22,778 bases of DNA. It comes from CAZERD01 sp964515405. Lineage in GTDB: Bacteria > Campylobacterota_A > Desulfurellia > Desulfurellales > CAZERD01. Below the pieces are notes generated by a model. That model ran no database searches, was not told the DNA's origin, and was given only the letters and a program-made list of their open reading frames with translations. A program made the translations under genes and the position numbers. Positions 13,619 to 21,808 of the stretch are shown in pieces. Each line of letters opens with the position of its first letter. Positions within the stretch are counted from its first letter, which is position 1. The DNA lies in contig CAZERD010000021.1 in the NCBI GenBank assembly GCA_964515405.1, positions 1 to 22,778 of the forward strand, written 5' to 3'.

Positions 13619-16090
13619 GTGAGAAAAATCTTCAAAGGCCTTTTCTCAATAGAAAGCGCTATTGTCTTGGGCATAATCTTCATACTGATACAAGCTAAGG
13701 CTACCTTCCTGCCTTCTGAAAACCTCGCGTGGGAAGAAATATACGGGAGGATTTGGTTTGACGCCGTAATGTGGCTGTTGGGAATAAACCTAGTCGGCGT
13801 AATGATACGGTACAAAACATACAGGAAATGGCCCGTTTTCATATTACACCTATCCCTTATCATCATGCTTATAGGTGCAGGAGCTACGCGCTACTTTGGA
13901 TATCAGGGCATCATGCACATAAGACAAGGCCAATCAACATCCACCATTCTACTTGAAAATAAAGCAAATCCATCCGAGAGAAAAACGCTCAATCTCGGCT
14001 TTAAAATAAAACTGGACAGGTTCATCATGAACATGTACCCAGGCAGCAGACAGCCATCAAGTTACAAAAGCTATGTAGAGGTTATAGATCACAATACCCA
14101 CTTCAAGTATTGCATACACATGAACCACATCCTCCAATACAGAGGGTACAGGTTCTATCAGATGAGCTACGATCCGGATGGCAAAGGAACCATACTAAGC
14201 GTAAGCCACGACGAAGCCGGGATGTGGATCTCGTATCTGGGATACTTCTTGCTGGGAATGGGATTCTTTGCAAGCATGTTCTACAAAAAAAGCAGATTCC
14301 GCATGACAGTTCGCGAGCTAAAGAAAAGTGGCTTATTCGTAGCTCCATTGTTTCTACTCTTCTCTATCAACGGACACACCATGACCCTTAAGGAATGGAG
14401 CATCAAATCGAAACAGGTAGCAAAAATATGGTCTGGCATAATGGTTGAATCAAACGGAAGAATAGAACCAATGGACACTCTGGATCTAAACTACATACAT
14501 AAAATAACAAGAAAGTCGGGCATTATGGGTATGAATTACAACCAAATAATAGTGGGAATGATAGCCTATCCAAATAGATTCAAATCCATCCCCATGATAT
14601 ACATAGGACACCCCAAGATTGATAAAATGTTAGGCATAAAGGGTAAATATGCTTCATATAAAGAACTGTTTGGTTCAGATGGAACATATAAGCTCTCTTT
14701 CAGCACAACAATGGCTATGCGAACCCCACCAGACGAGCGCACAACACTGGACAGAGAACTGCTAAAACTAAGTGAGAGAGTATATGCAGCCTACATGATA
14801 TACACTGCCTCTGCCTTTAGAATATTTCCCCCCATGAATTCGGCAGGCAAAAACAGTGTCTGGTACTCACCACCACAATTATTCTACAAAATGGGACATC
14901 CCACGGCCTTGATGTACTATGATACATTTAAAAGACTGGTGCATGGTCTGAAAACATGCAACACACAAGAGACAAAGAAAGAGGCTTCTCTTATACAACG
15001 CTTTCAGAGAACATATTCACCCAGTATAGTCCCATCAAGCACAAAGATAAAAATGGAGGTGTTGTACAACCACCTCAGTATATTCCCCCGACTCATACCC
15101 GTGTATCTGTTGATAGGCATACTTACCATCATATTAGGTTTTATTGAGATATTCTCACAGAAAAGGTTCCGTGGTTTGGAAAAAGCTATCATACTCATAG
15201 GAGCAATAGCCTTCCTGCTGCATACAGGCAACATGGGGCTAAGATGGTATATAGCCTCACATGCTCCGTGGTCTGACGCATATGAATCAATCGTATTCAT
15301 AGCATGGGGTAGTGCATTTGCATCCCTATTCTTCTTTAGAAAGTCCATGCTTGCGCTTGGGTCTGGTTTATTCATGGCAGGTGTATTTATGTTCGTCGCT
15401 CACCTAAACAATATAGACCCCCAGATTACCAACGTCGTCCCCGTTCTAAAATCCTACTGGCTGGTATTCCATGTGGCCTTTTCTATATCCAGTTACGGAT
15501 TTTTGGGTGTAGGTGCTATGCTTGCATTCCTAAATCTCATACTACTCGCCGTAAGAGACAAAACCAACGTAGACAGCCAAATACACCAAATAGCGAATAT
15601 AATATTCTTATCTCTATACATAGGTCTCGCTCTATTAACCATAGGAACATTCCTCGGTGCAGTTTGGGCAAATCAATCTTGGGGAAGCTACTGGAGCTGG
15701 GATCCCAAGGAAACATGGAGCCTCATAATGATAATAGTTTACGCCATAGTAATACACACAAGGTTTATACCCTCTCTCAAGGACGACTACACATTTTCAC
15801 TGCTTTCGTTTCTATCCATATACTCCATGATAATGACATACTTCGGTGTAAACTTCTATATAGCGCAAGGCTTACACTCATACGGCCAAGCTGAAGGTGC
15901 TCTTGGCTCCGCAGCCGGCATGTTTGGGATACTTGACGCTATATTAAGTTTAAATACAGACAAATTCATATGGGCTATATCCATAACACCAATATGGGTA
16001 TGGATTTCATGCACTATAGTTTTGTTTATAATATGGCTTGGGTATAAGAACAATAAAAAAGCTATTGCAAAAAATCGGGCTGCGGGTTAA
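13619..16090 (+). CDS. ccsBA: Fused CcsBA (ResB-ResC) System II cytochrome c synthase
   Basis: CcsBA exports haem and attaches it covalently to CxxCH motifs of apocytochromes in the periplasm. The 823 residues join an N-terminal ResB/CcsB half (four membrane helices in about 1-260 with a soluble loop near 110-190) and a C-terminal ResC/CcsA half (from about 500). The WWD haem-binding motif lies at 688-700 (WGSYWSWDPKETW). Likely haem-ligand histidines are His548 (SHAPWS), His618 (VFHVAF) and His753 (GLHSYG). A large periplasmic region (about 265-490) separates the halves, as in the fused proteins of Campylobacterota and Bacteroidota. The start is GTG at 13619 with GGAG at 13608-13611. Its position between hao and napM suggests that it is made together with its multihaem clients. 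Confidence 0.93.
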   Translation: MRKIFKGLFSIESAIVLGIIFILIQAKATFLPSENLAWEEIYGRIWFDAVMWLLGINLVGVMIRYKTYRKWPVFILHLSLIIMLIGAGATRYFGYQGIMHIRQGQSTSTILLENKANPSERKTLNLGFKIKLDRFIMNMYPGSRQPSSYKSYVEVIDHNTHFKYCIHMNHILQYRGYRFYQMSYDPDGKGTILSVSHDEAGMWISYLGYFLLGMGFFASMFYKKSRFRMTVRELKKSGLFVAPLFLLFSINGHTMTLKEWSIKSKQVAKIWSGIMVESNGRIEPMDTLDLNYIHKITRKSGIMGMNYNQIIVGMIAYPNRFKSIPMIYIGHPKIDKMLGIKGKYASYKELFGSDGTYKLSFSTTMAMRTPPDERTTLDRELLKLSERVYAAYMIYTASAFRIFPPMNSAGKNSVWYSPPQLFYKMGHPTALMYYDTFKRLVHGLKTCNTQETKKEASLIQRFQRTYSPSIVPSSTKIKMEVLYNHLSIFPRLIPVYLLIGILTIILGFIEIFSQKRFRGLEKAIILIGAIAFLLHTGNMGLRWYIASHAPWSDAYESIVFIAWGSAFASLFFFRKSMLALGSGLFMAGVFMFVAHLNNIDPQITNVVPVLKSYWLVFHVAFSISSYGFLGVGAMLAFLNLILLAVRDKTNVDSQIHQIANIIFLSLYIGLALLTIGTFLGAVWANQSWGSYWSWDPKETWSLIMIIVYAIVIHTRFIPSLKDDYTFSLLSFLSIYSMIMTYFGVNFYIAQGLHSYGQAEGALGSAAGMFGILDAILSLNTDKFIWAISITPIWVWISCTIVLFIIWLGYKNNKKAIAKNRAAG

Positions 16091-16123
16091 AAAATTAAAG
16101 AAGAGACTTTGAGGAGGTGTAGT

Positions 16124-16543
16124 ATGGTGGGAAAATTTAAAATCGGATGGTTGGTAGCAGGGATACTGGCTCTGTCCGTGAGCCTGGCAGCGGCAGACCA
16201 GCATCCCATTCCCTACAGCTCTATTAAGAAGCTTCCACCGCAACAACAGCAGTGTAGAGTATGTCACAAGCAGGTAACACCCAAAATCTACAAGGAATGG
16301 TGGCATTCCAAACATGGCATAGCAAACGTGAGATGCTTCCAGTGCCATGGAACGTTCAATGATTTTCATAAAATACCGCCTATGACAAAGTGTATGGCCT
16401 GTCACATGAATGAATATCAAACGATGATAAAGAAAGCTCCCCATGACAAGTGCTGGAGCTGTCATATCCCGCACACGTTTGAGTTCCACGGAAACGGAGT
16501 GAAAAACATAAAAACCCCAAAAGACTTTGGAATTAACTATTAA
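16124..16543 (+). CDS. napM: Periplasmic tetrahaem cytochrome c, NapM-like
   Basis: This small exported cytochrome probably carries electrons to NapA. The 139 residues have a signal peptide with likely cleavage after Ala-Ala-Ala at 22-24. Four CxxCH haem sites start at Cys44, 71, 90 and 110, with several further histidines available as distal ligands. It has no membrane anchor after cleavage. The order tetrahaem cytochrome-napA-napD-napG-napH is that of napCMADGH in Desulfovibrio desulfuricans, where NapM replaces the dihaem NapB. No napB is found here. The ATG at 16124 has a strong GAGGAGG site at 16111-16117. The gene is named by position and haem count, and a nitrite- or Hao-directed role is also possible. 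Confidence 0.85.
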   Translation: MVGKFKIGWLVAGILALSVSLAAADQHPIPYSSIKKLPPQQQQCRVCHKQVTPKIYKEWWHSKHGIANVRCFQCHGTFNDFHKIPPMTKCMACHMNEYQTMIKKAPHDKCWSCHIPHTFEFHGNGVKNIKTPKDFGINY

Positions 16544-16555
16544 GGAGGGGTAGCC

Positions 16556-19210
16556 ATGGGAATAACAAGAAGAGACTTTATAAAGAATAGTGTAGCCCTG
16601 ACAGCGGCCTCACTGGCTGGCATCAGCTTAAAGATAGATGGCAAAAAAATAGGCATAAACACTGCTGAAGCCAAAGGGCTGTCTAATATAGCTGAAGAAG
16701 TCAAAAAATCCCCTGCCTACAAGGTTGAAGGTGGATACACATGGGTTAGGGGGGTTTGTAGATTTTGTGGGACCGGATGCAAAGTATGGCTCGGATTAAA
16801 GGACGGCAAACCTGCCATTATAAGCGGAGTTAGGAATTCATCAATCAACTCTGGCTTCCTGTGCATGAAGGGTATGCTGTTCTACAAGCTCTTTAGACAC
16901 CCTGACAGGCTAACACAGCCGCTGTATAGAAAAAGCAAGAATGAACCGTTCAAACCTGTCTCTTGGGAGAAAGCCTTTGATATCATAGCAGATGAAATGA
17001 TCAAACACATGAAGAAAGGCGGAAAAGGGCCCATGGGCTGGACATCTGTGGCTTACTATGGCTCTGGCCAGGCCCTAACCGAGGAAACCTACCTGTTCCA
17101 AAAGCTCTATAGGTGCCTTGGCACAAACCAGGTTGAAGGCAACCCTAGACTATGCATGGCTTCAGCCGTGGGTGGGTATCTCACTTCATACGGCACAGAC
17201 GAACCAGCCGGTGGATATGCAGACTTTGATAAGGCACAGACTGTGTTCATCATAGGGTCAAACACCGCAGAGTGCCATCCGATCCTCTACCGCCGCATCA
17301 TGAAAAACAAACTCTCAAACCCAAATGGCTATATGGTGATTAACGTCGACCCACGAGTATCACCAACATCAGAGATAGCCGACATACACATGCAGTTTAA
17401 ACCCGGAACAGACCTCGCACTGCTGAACGCCATTGCCCACGTAATTGTCAAGGAGAAACTGTACAACAAGGAATTCGTCAGCAAGTACACATCCTTCCAC
17501 ATTTATACAAAAGGGAAGGACAAAGTGCCTATAATAGGCCATAAAGTCTCATTTGAAGAATACGAAAGATTTCTCGAAAAATACACACCAGAGTACGCTG
17601 TGAATCTATGTGGAGGCAATATAACCACAGAAATGATAAGAAAGGTCGCAAAGAGGTTCGCTTCCACAAGAACGGTTTCTATATGGACCATGGGATTGAA
17701 CCAGAGAACCAGGGGCGTTTGGGCCAATAACCTTGTAACAAACCTACATCTGCTTACAGGCAACATAGGGAAAAACGGTGCAGACGCGCTATCTCTCACG
17801 GGCCAACCCAATGCCTGTGGTGGCGTTCGTGAGGGCGGCGGACTTTGCCATATACTCCCAGGGCACAGATTTGTAAAAAGCGCAGCAGATAGACATCAGC
17901 TTGAACGCATATGGGGTGTACCTGAGGGCACGATCCCGGCAACTCCAGGATATCACACCGTAAAGATGTTCTCTGCCATATCATATACAGAAGAAGACAG
18001 GAAGAGATTCCCTGGACTAAAACCAATAAAATTCATCTGGGTTGAGGAATCCTCCCCCTTACAGTCGCTCCCCAACGTAAGAAGGTTTAGAGAAGGATTC
18101 TCTAGAGACGACGTATTCGTAGTATGCACGGATATATTCCCAACAAGAACAACAGAGTGGGCAAACGTAATACTACCCGCAGCTTTCCACTTTGAAAAAA
18201 CAGGCGTATACGGGTGCACAGAAAGACGATCTCAATTGACCCCCGTTGCTGTAAAAGCACCCGGGAAAGCAATGCCAGAGCTATGGCAGGTCGTAACCTT
18301 TGCACAGATCCTCTCCAAAAAACTTGAAAAGGAGAGTGATCCTGAGCTCAAAAAATGCGCCAAAAACGTATTGCAAAGCGTTGCTCCGTTCATAAAAACA
18401 GCCAAAGAAGACCCATGGTGGAAACTTGCAAAAGAAGTATGGCATGAATACGCCCAAGAAGTTACAAAGGATAGAGACAGCACTCTGGCTGGGGCTACAT
18501 ATGAAGTACTCCTTGAGAGGCCAGACGGCGTGCAGTGGCCAGCCCCAACAGTGGCAATAGCAAAGAAAGGTGGAACACTAAGAAGATTCGTTGTAGGAAA
18601 AGATCCTTTGGCTACAGAACTCGCCAAAAAGTATCCACACAAGTTTGCCGGTTGGGAAATTATCGACTACGGCCATTTCCACAAGGACCACAGATTCTGG
18701 ACGTGGCTAAGACCATATAAGGGTCCAGCAGAGCCACCGGATGCCGAATACCCATTCTACCTCTCCACAGGCAGAGTCATAGACCAGTGGCACACAAGCT
18801 CAATGACAGGACGCATACCAGAGCTTGCAAACGATTTTCCCTTTGCCTGGGTTGAGGTCAATCCCAAAGATGCCCAGAGATTAGAGCTCTCCGCGGGAGA
18901 CCTGCTGCTTATAGAAACAAGACGAGGTAAAAACATCATCCCAGCCAGAATCTCTGTTGACGAGGGACCAATAGAAGGTATGGTATTTGTGTACTGGTAT
19001 GATCAAGACAAGAGAAGAATGATAAACTTCTGCACAATTGACGCCTTTGATCCCGGCTCCAAACAGCCCGAATTCAAGATATGTGCATGCCGCGTTAAGA
19101 AGTACTCCCCCGCAAAGCCTCTGAGCCAGTTCCTTGTCAAACTGGAAAAGGTAAGTGGGGGGTACAGACACAACTCCAACCTAATAAAGAGCGAAAGGGA
19201 TCCAGAATAA
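16556..19210 (+). CDS. napA: Periplasmic nitrate reductase catalytic subunit
   Basis: NapA reduces nitrate to nitrite at a Mo-bis-MGD centre in the periplasm. The 884 residues begin with a Tat signal, TRRDFIK at 4-10. A [4Fe-4S] site is formed by Cys68, Cys71, Cys75 and Cys103. Lys105 just after the last cysteine is the usual electron-relay lysine. Cys200 in NPRLCMASAV is the expected molybdenum ligand. Later segments (GTDEPAGGYADFD, GSNTAECHPILYRRI, LTGNIGKNGADALSLTGQPNACGGVREGG) are typical of NapA rather than of formate dehydrogenase or Nas. It is longer than the E. coli enzyme and nearer the longer Campylobacterota forms. AAGGAGG at 16542-16548 begins in the napM stop codon. Its partner chaperone NapD follows after a hairpin. 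Confidence 0.95.
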   Translation: MGITRRDFIKNSVALTAASLAGISLKIDGKKIGINTAEAKGLSNIAEEVKKSPAYKVEGGYTWVRGVCRFCGTGCKVWLGLKDGKPAIISGVRNSSINSGFLCMKGMLFYKLFRHPDRLTQPLYRKSKNEPFKPVSWEKAFDIIADEMIKHMKKGGKGPMGWTSVAYYGSGQALTEETYLFQKLYRCLGTNQVEGNPRLCMASAVGGYLTSYGTDEPAGGYADFDKAQTVFIIGSNTAECHPILYRRIMKNKLSNPNGYMVINVDPRVSPTSEIADIHMQFKPGTDLALLNAIAHVIVKEKLYNKEFVSKYTSFHIYTKGKDKVPIIGHKVSFEEYERFLEKYTPEYAVNLCGGNITTEMIRKVAKRFASTRTVSIWTMGLNQRTRGVWANNLVTNLHLLTGNIGKNGADALSLTGQPNACGGVREGGGLCHILPGHRFVKSAADRHQLERIWGVPEGTIPATPGYHTVKMFSAISYTEEDRKRFPGLKPIKFIWVEESSPLQSLPNVRRFREGFSRDDVFVVCTDIFPTRTTEWANVILPAAFHFEKTGVYGCTERRSQLTPVAVKAPGKAMPELWQVVTFAQILSKKLEKESDPELKKCAKNVLQSVAPFIKTAKEDPWWKLAKEVWHEYAQEVTKDRDSTLAGATYEVLLERPDGVQWPAPTVAIAKKGGTLRRFVVGKDPLATELAKKYPHKFAGWEIIDYGHFHKDHRFWTWLRPYKGPAEPPDAEYPFYLSTGRVIDQWHTSSMTGRIPELANDFPFAWVEVNPKDAQRLELSAGDLLLIETRRGKNIIPARISVDEGPIEGMVFVYWYDQDKRRMINFCTIDAFDPGSKQPEFKICACRVKKYSPAKPLSQFLVKLEKVSGGYRHNSNLIKSERDPE

Positions 19211-19214
19211 ATGC

Positions 19215-19236
19215 AGGGGAGGGTAACCCCTCCCCT
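19215..19236 (+). repeat. Perfect GC-rich hairpin between napA and napD
   Basis: Nine-base arms AGGGGAGGG (19215-19223) and CCCTCCCCT (19228-19236) pair without mismatch around a TAAC loop, four bases after the napA stop. AAAGAAG follows, so an intrinsic terminator is excluded on the + strand. It probably protects the napA message 3' end or lowers expression of the downstream genes. Confidence 0.7.
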
Positions 19237-19262
19237 AAAGAAGATTACAGAAAGGAAACAAA

Positions 19263-19613
19263 ATGCCTATTGTTGGATGCGTAGTTACCATAAAACCTCA
19301 TAAGGCTGAGGCCGTAGAGAGCGAGATAAGAAACATGAAAGGTGTGGATGTCTATGGTGGAGAAGTCAAGGACAACCTCTACCTCTCGGTGGTGGTGCTT
19401 GAAGCCGAAAGATACCATCAGCTTGAAAAGATAGAAGACAACATAAAGGCCATAGATGGGGTATTGGATTTATCTGTAGCAGAAGCATACTTCCTGGACG
19501 AGTTTGAAAAAATAGAAAATGGAGAAATAATCCCTGAAAACCCATTCCACGGCCTAAAGAGGGAGGAAAAGAAGGCAGAGAGGTTATTCTTCGGTGAAGA
19601 ACAAGAAGAATAA
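19263..19613 (+). CDS. napD: NapD, NapA maturation chaperone
   Basis: NapD is a small cytoplasmic protein that binds the NapA Tat signal and holds back export until the cofactor is inserted. The 116 residues start with PIVGCVVTIKPHKAEAVESEI, the family's ferredoxin-like fold signature, and a second strand with VYGGEVKDNLYLSVVVLEA. The C-terminal 40 residues form a charged, Glu/Lys-rich tail longer than in E. coli NapD (87 residues). AAAGGA at 19251-19256 precedes the ATG. Its last 20 bases overlap napG in another frame. The context next to napA supports the call strongly. Confidence 0.92.
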   Translation: MPIVGCVVTIKPHKAEAVESEIRNMKGVDVYGGEVKDNLYLSVVVLEAERYHQLEKIEDNIKAIDGVLDLSVAEAYFLDEFEKIENGEIIPENPFHGLKREEKKAERLFFGEEQEE

Positions 19614-20286
19614 AAAATCAAGACCAACCTCCAGAAGAGAATTCATAAAGGTCACATTAGAAGCCTTCATGGGGGGATTGCTTCTATCTGCATGCAAACT
19701 TTCTGATATAGACGACCCAAAAACAATGATCAAAACACCCATAACCACAAACATTCTTAGACCACCAGGAGCTGTCCCGGAAGAGCATTTCGCCCAAAGA
19801 TGCATAAGGTGCGGTAGATGTGGGGAGGTATGCCCCTATCACTCCATAAAGTACTTTGATGTTGAAACCGGTGGAGTGTTCTCCGGAACCCCTTACATAG
19901 ACGTGTTAGAAAAGCCCTGCTACCTATGTATGAAGTGCGTCTACGTGTGCCCCACAGGATCACTAGTACCCTGTGAAAAAGAAGATGTGAGAATGGGAGT
20001 GGCTGTAATCAACAGACAGATATGTGTAACATGGCAACAGGAAAAAACAGGGCTCATGTGCAAAACATGTTTCACAGCGTGTCCCTTTTCAGGTACTGCA
20101 ATTAAAATAGACCATGACTTCAAACCATACATAATAGAGGAAAACTGCACTGGCTGTGGCATATGTGCGTACTCCTGCATAGCCAACACGTACCCACCAA
20201 ACAAGGGAAAAAAGGCTATATCCATTGTGCCTATAAAATGGAGAAAGATAAAAAAGGTCAAATTAGAAAAGGTAAAAAGGGGATAA
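19594..20286 (+). CDS. napG: NapG-type ferredoxin, Tat-exported, with lipobox
   Basis: NapG is a periplasmic ferredoxin with four [4Fe-4S] clusters that works with NapH to carry electrons from quinol towards Nap. The 230 residues start with a Tat motif, SRREFIK at 13-19. Cysteine sets are 70/73/76/80, 109/112/115/119, 144/156/159/163 and 185/188/191/195. The hydrophobic part of the signal ends in Leu-Ser-Ala-Cys (31-34), which matches the lipoprotein lipobox, so Cys34 may be lipidated and the protein tethered to the membrane. That is not a feature of E. coli NapG. RPPGAVPEEHFAQRC is a typical NapG start of the mature domain. The GTG start at 19594 lies inside napD, with GAGAGG at 19578-19583. 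Confidence 0.92.
   Translation: MKNKKNKKSRPTSRREFIKVTLEAFMGGLLLSACKLSDIDDPKTMIKTPITTNILRPPGAVPEEHFAQRCIRCGRCGEVCPYHSIKYFDVETGGVFSGTPYIDVLEKPCYLCMKCVYVCPTGSLVPCEKEDVRMGVAVINRQICVTWQQEKTGLMCKTCFTACPFSGTAIKIDHDFKPYIIEENCTGCGICAYSCIANTYPPNKGKKAISIVPIKWRKIKKVKLEKVKRG
20277..20283 (+). promoter_or_regulatory. Ribosome binding site fixing the napH start
   Basis: AAGGGGA lies eight bases before the GTG at 20292 and ends inside the last napG codons. The in-frame ATGs at 20163 and 20238 lie within napG and would give a lysine-rich, non-family extension, so 20292 is preferred. Confidence 0.65.
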
Positions 20287-20291
20287 TAAAA

Positions 20292-21170
20292 GTGACCACA
20301 ACGCTCTTTTCTCACAAGCTCAGCAAAAACATAAGTAAGGTAGAAAATTGGAGATTCGGGATCCTCTTTACATCCTTCGCAATAGTTGTGCTCAACCCGT
20401 TCATTAACTACAAGTGGGGAATACACTTTATACAGGGGTGGTTCCAGTCTCTAGGCATAGGAAATCTATGGGTAGTATCACCCCTTGAAGGATTGGAATC
20501 TATACTTACAGCAAAATTTCTATACATGGCATCGCTCATCGGCATGCTCCTCCCACTAATGCTAGCGTTTTTGATGGGAAGGGTATTTTGCAGTTGGTTA
20601 TGTCCTATTACGTTTATATCCAATCTAACAGACAGAATACTGGGGATTTTCTCAAAGAAACTGAGATATAGAAGAGACTTAATAAGATTACCAAAATCAA
20701 CACTCTGGTTCGCACTACTAACAGAACTCCTCGTCACTATGATACTGGGATACCCTATGTTCGTGTGGTGGTCCCCACCTGGACTTGTCGGAAGAGAGGC
20801 AATGTTCTATGCTTTCTACAGCATTGTCACGGTAGAAATATGGATAGTTATAACGATAGCTATTATCAACCTCGCAACAAGAAGGTTCTTCTGTAGGTAC
20901 CTATGTCCCTTAGGTGCCCTCTTAGCATTAGTAGGCAAAAAGAGGCAGCTCCTCATAAAATATTACCCAGATAAGTGCATCAGATGCAGACTATGCGACT
21001 CAAGGTGCCCCATGGGCATAAAACCAAGCACAGGGGAAAGCGAATCGGTGTACTGCTGGAACTGCGGCGAATGCGTTGATGCGTGCCCAACCAAAGCACT
21101 GAAGTTCTCATGGAGAGACAATGGCTTCGTAGCAATCAGCAAGCCACAACCATCCTCTAAAAGCAAATGA
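20292..21170 (+). CDS. napH: NapH, membrane quinol dehydrogenase subunit
   Basis: NapH is an integral membrane Fe-S protein that with NapG forms a second quinol-oxidising route to periplasmic nitrate reductase. With the GTG at 20292 it has 292 residues, close to E. coli NapH (287). Membrane helices lie at about 22-40, 74-98, 138-158 and 172-195. Two CxxxCP motifs sit at 100-105 and 201-206, followed by two cytoplasmic [4Fe-4S] ferredoxin sets, Cys229/232/235/239 and Cys255/258/261/265. The start is five bases after the napG stop. It is the last gene of the cluster and faces the tor genes on the opposite strand. Alternative starts inside napG are less likely. Confidence 0.92.
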   Translation: MTTTLFSHKLSKNISKVENWRFGILFTSFAIVVLNPFINYKWGIHFIQGWFQSLGIGNLWVVSPLEGLESILTAKFLYMASLIGMLLPLMLAFLMGRVFCSWLCPITFISNLTDRILGIFSKKLRYRRDLIRLPKSTLWFALLTELLVTMILGYPMFVWWSPPGLVGREAMFYAFYSIVTVEIWIVITIAIINLATRRFFCRYLCPLGALLALVGKKRQLLIKYYPDKCIRCRLCDSRCPMGIKPSTGESESVYCWNCGECVDACPTKALKFSWRDNGFVAISKPQPSSKSK

Positions 21171-21206
21171 GGGGGAACACCCTACCTCCTGTTTATGGTG
21201 TCCCTC
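21171..21206. terminator. Possible bidirectional terminator between napH and torC-like gene
   Basis: GGGGG plus ACACC (21171-21181, one A bulged) pairs with GGTGT plus CCCTC (21197-21206), ten pairs with one G-T, around a 15-base loop. It begins right after the napH stop and overlaps the last codons of the minus-strand gene. On the minus strand it is followed by a moderately T-rich stretch; on the plus strand it is not. It probably separates the two convergent operons. Confidence 0.5.
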
Positions 21207-21805
21207 GCGTGATATTGAAGAAACATCGATACTATTTCTGTCTGCTCTCCATTAAGAGCTGCTCTCTTGGTCATCACCCTGAGAGTCGCAGGCCATTGGT
21301 TGGCTGTGAACTCAGTAGTCTTAGGAAGAGCATGACACATGGAACATCTCTCGTGAAACAAATCCGAAGCTCTCTTCCACACTTTTTTCATGCTCTTGCT
21401 CAAATATCTACCGTTAACCCAAACACCCTCAACAGCTACCTTCTCCCACACATAGCCTGTAGCCTTATCCTTGAAAGTGCCAAGCATCTTAACCATCTTT
21501 TCTCCAGATGAGTTAAGCTCCATCTTAATTATTCTTATCCCCTCAAAAGCATAAATGACAGAAGGCAAACCCTTAAGCTGCCATCCCTTTATCCTGAGCT
21601 TGTACCATCCGCCATTTTCACTAGCAGGGAAAACACTCGCTCCTGTCTCAAGAATCCCTACAGGCCTATGATCCGCTCTGCTCATGAACACTTCAGCGGG
21701 GGAGAGTGCATAAAGCACCTCTCCACCCGTAGCACTGGAATTCCCTAACAGAACAACAAACAGAAAAAGCGCAACAAAACCTATCAAGCGATATCTAAAT
21801 CTCAT
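21182..21805 (-). CDS. Monohaem cytochrome c resembling the TorC C-terminal domain
   Basis: This is a periplasmic cytochrome that probably passes electrons to the adjacent TorA-like reductase. The 207 residues have an N-terminal hydrophobic signal or anchor (about 5-26), a beta-rich SH3-like region (about 30-130) and one haem site, CSMCH at 154-158. TANQW at 167-171 and the terminal helix with FLQYHARD follow. The haem-TANQW arrangement is that of the C-terminal domain of TorC, but the N-terminal pentahaem NapC-type part of TorC is absent. Campylobacter jejuni Cj0265c is a comparable monohaem protein beside a TorA-like enzyme (Cj0264c). Its ATG lies three bases after the torA stop, with GAGGGGGG seven bases before the start. 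The quinol donor may be the NapC-like protein or another cytochrome. Confidence 0.85.
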   Translation of the reverse strand: MRFRYRLIGFVALFLFVVLLGNSSATGGEVLYALSPAEVFMSRADHRPVGILETGASVFPASENGGWYKLRIKGWQLKGLPSVIYAFEGIRIIKMELNSSGEKMVKMLGTFKDKATGYVWEKVAVEGVWVNGRYLSKSMKKVWKRASDLFHERCSMCHALPKTTEFTANQWPATLRVMTKRAALNGEQTEIVSMFLQYHARDTINRR

Positions 21806-21808
21806 CTA

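Noticed and set aside
16556..19210. Formate dehydrogenase or assimilatory nitrate reductase identity for the large molybdoenzyme
   Set aside because: The Mo-ligand block NPRLCMASAV, the Tat signal and the adjacent napD, napG and napH genes point to NapA.
19211..19240. Intrinsic terminator after napA
   Set aside because: The stem is perfect but no T tract follows, and napD, napG and napH clearly continue the operon.
20163..20291. Long N-terminal extension of napH overlapping napG
   Set aside because: The extension is lysine-rich and unlike NapH; the GTG at 20292 has a well-placed AAGGGGA and gives the usual family length.
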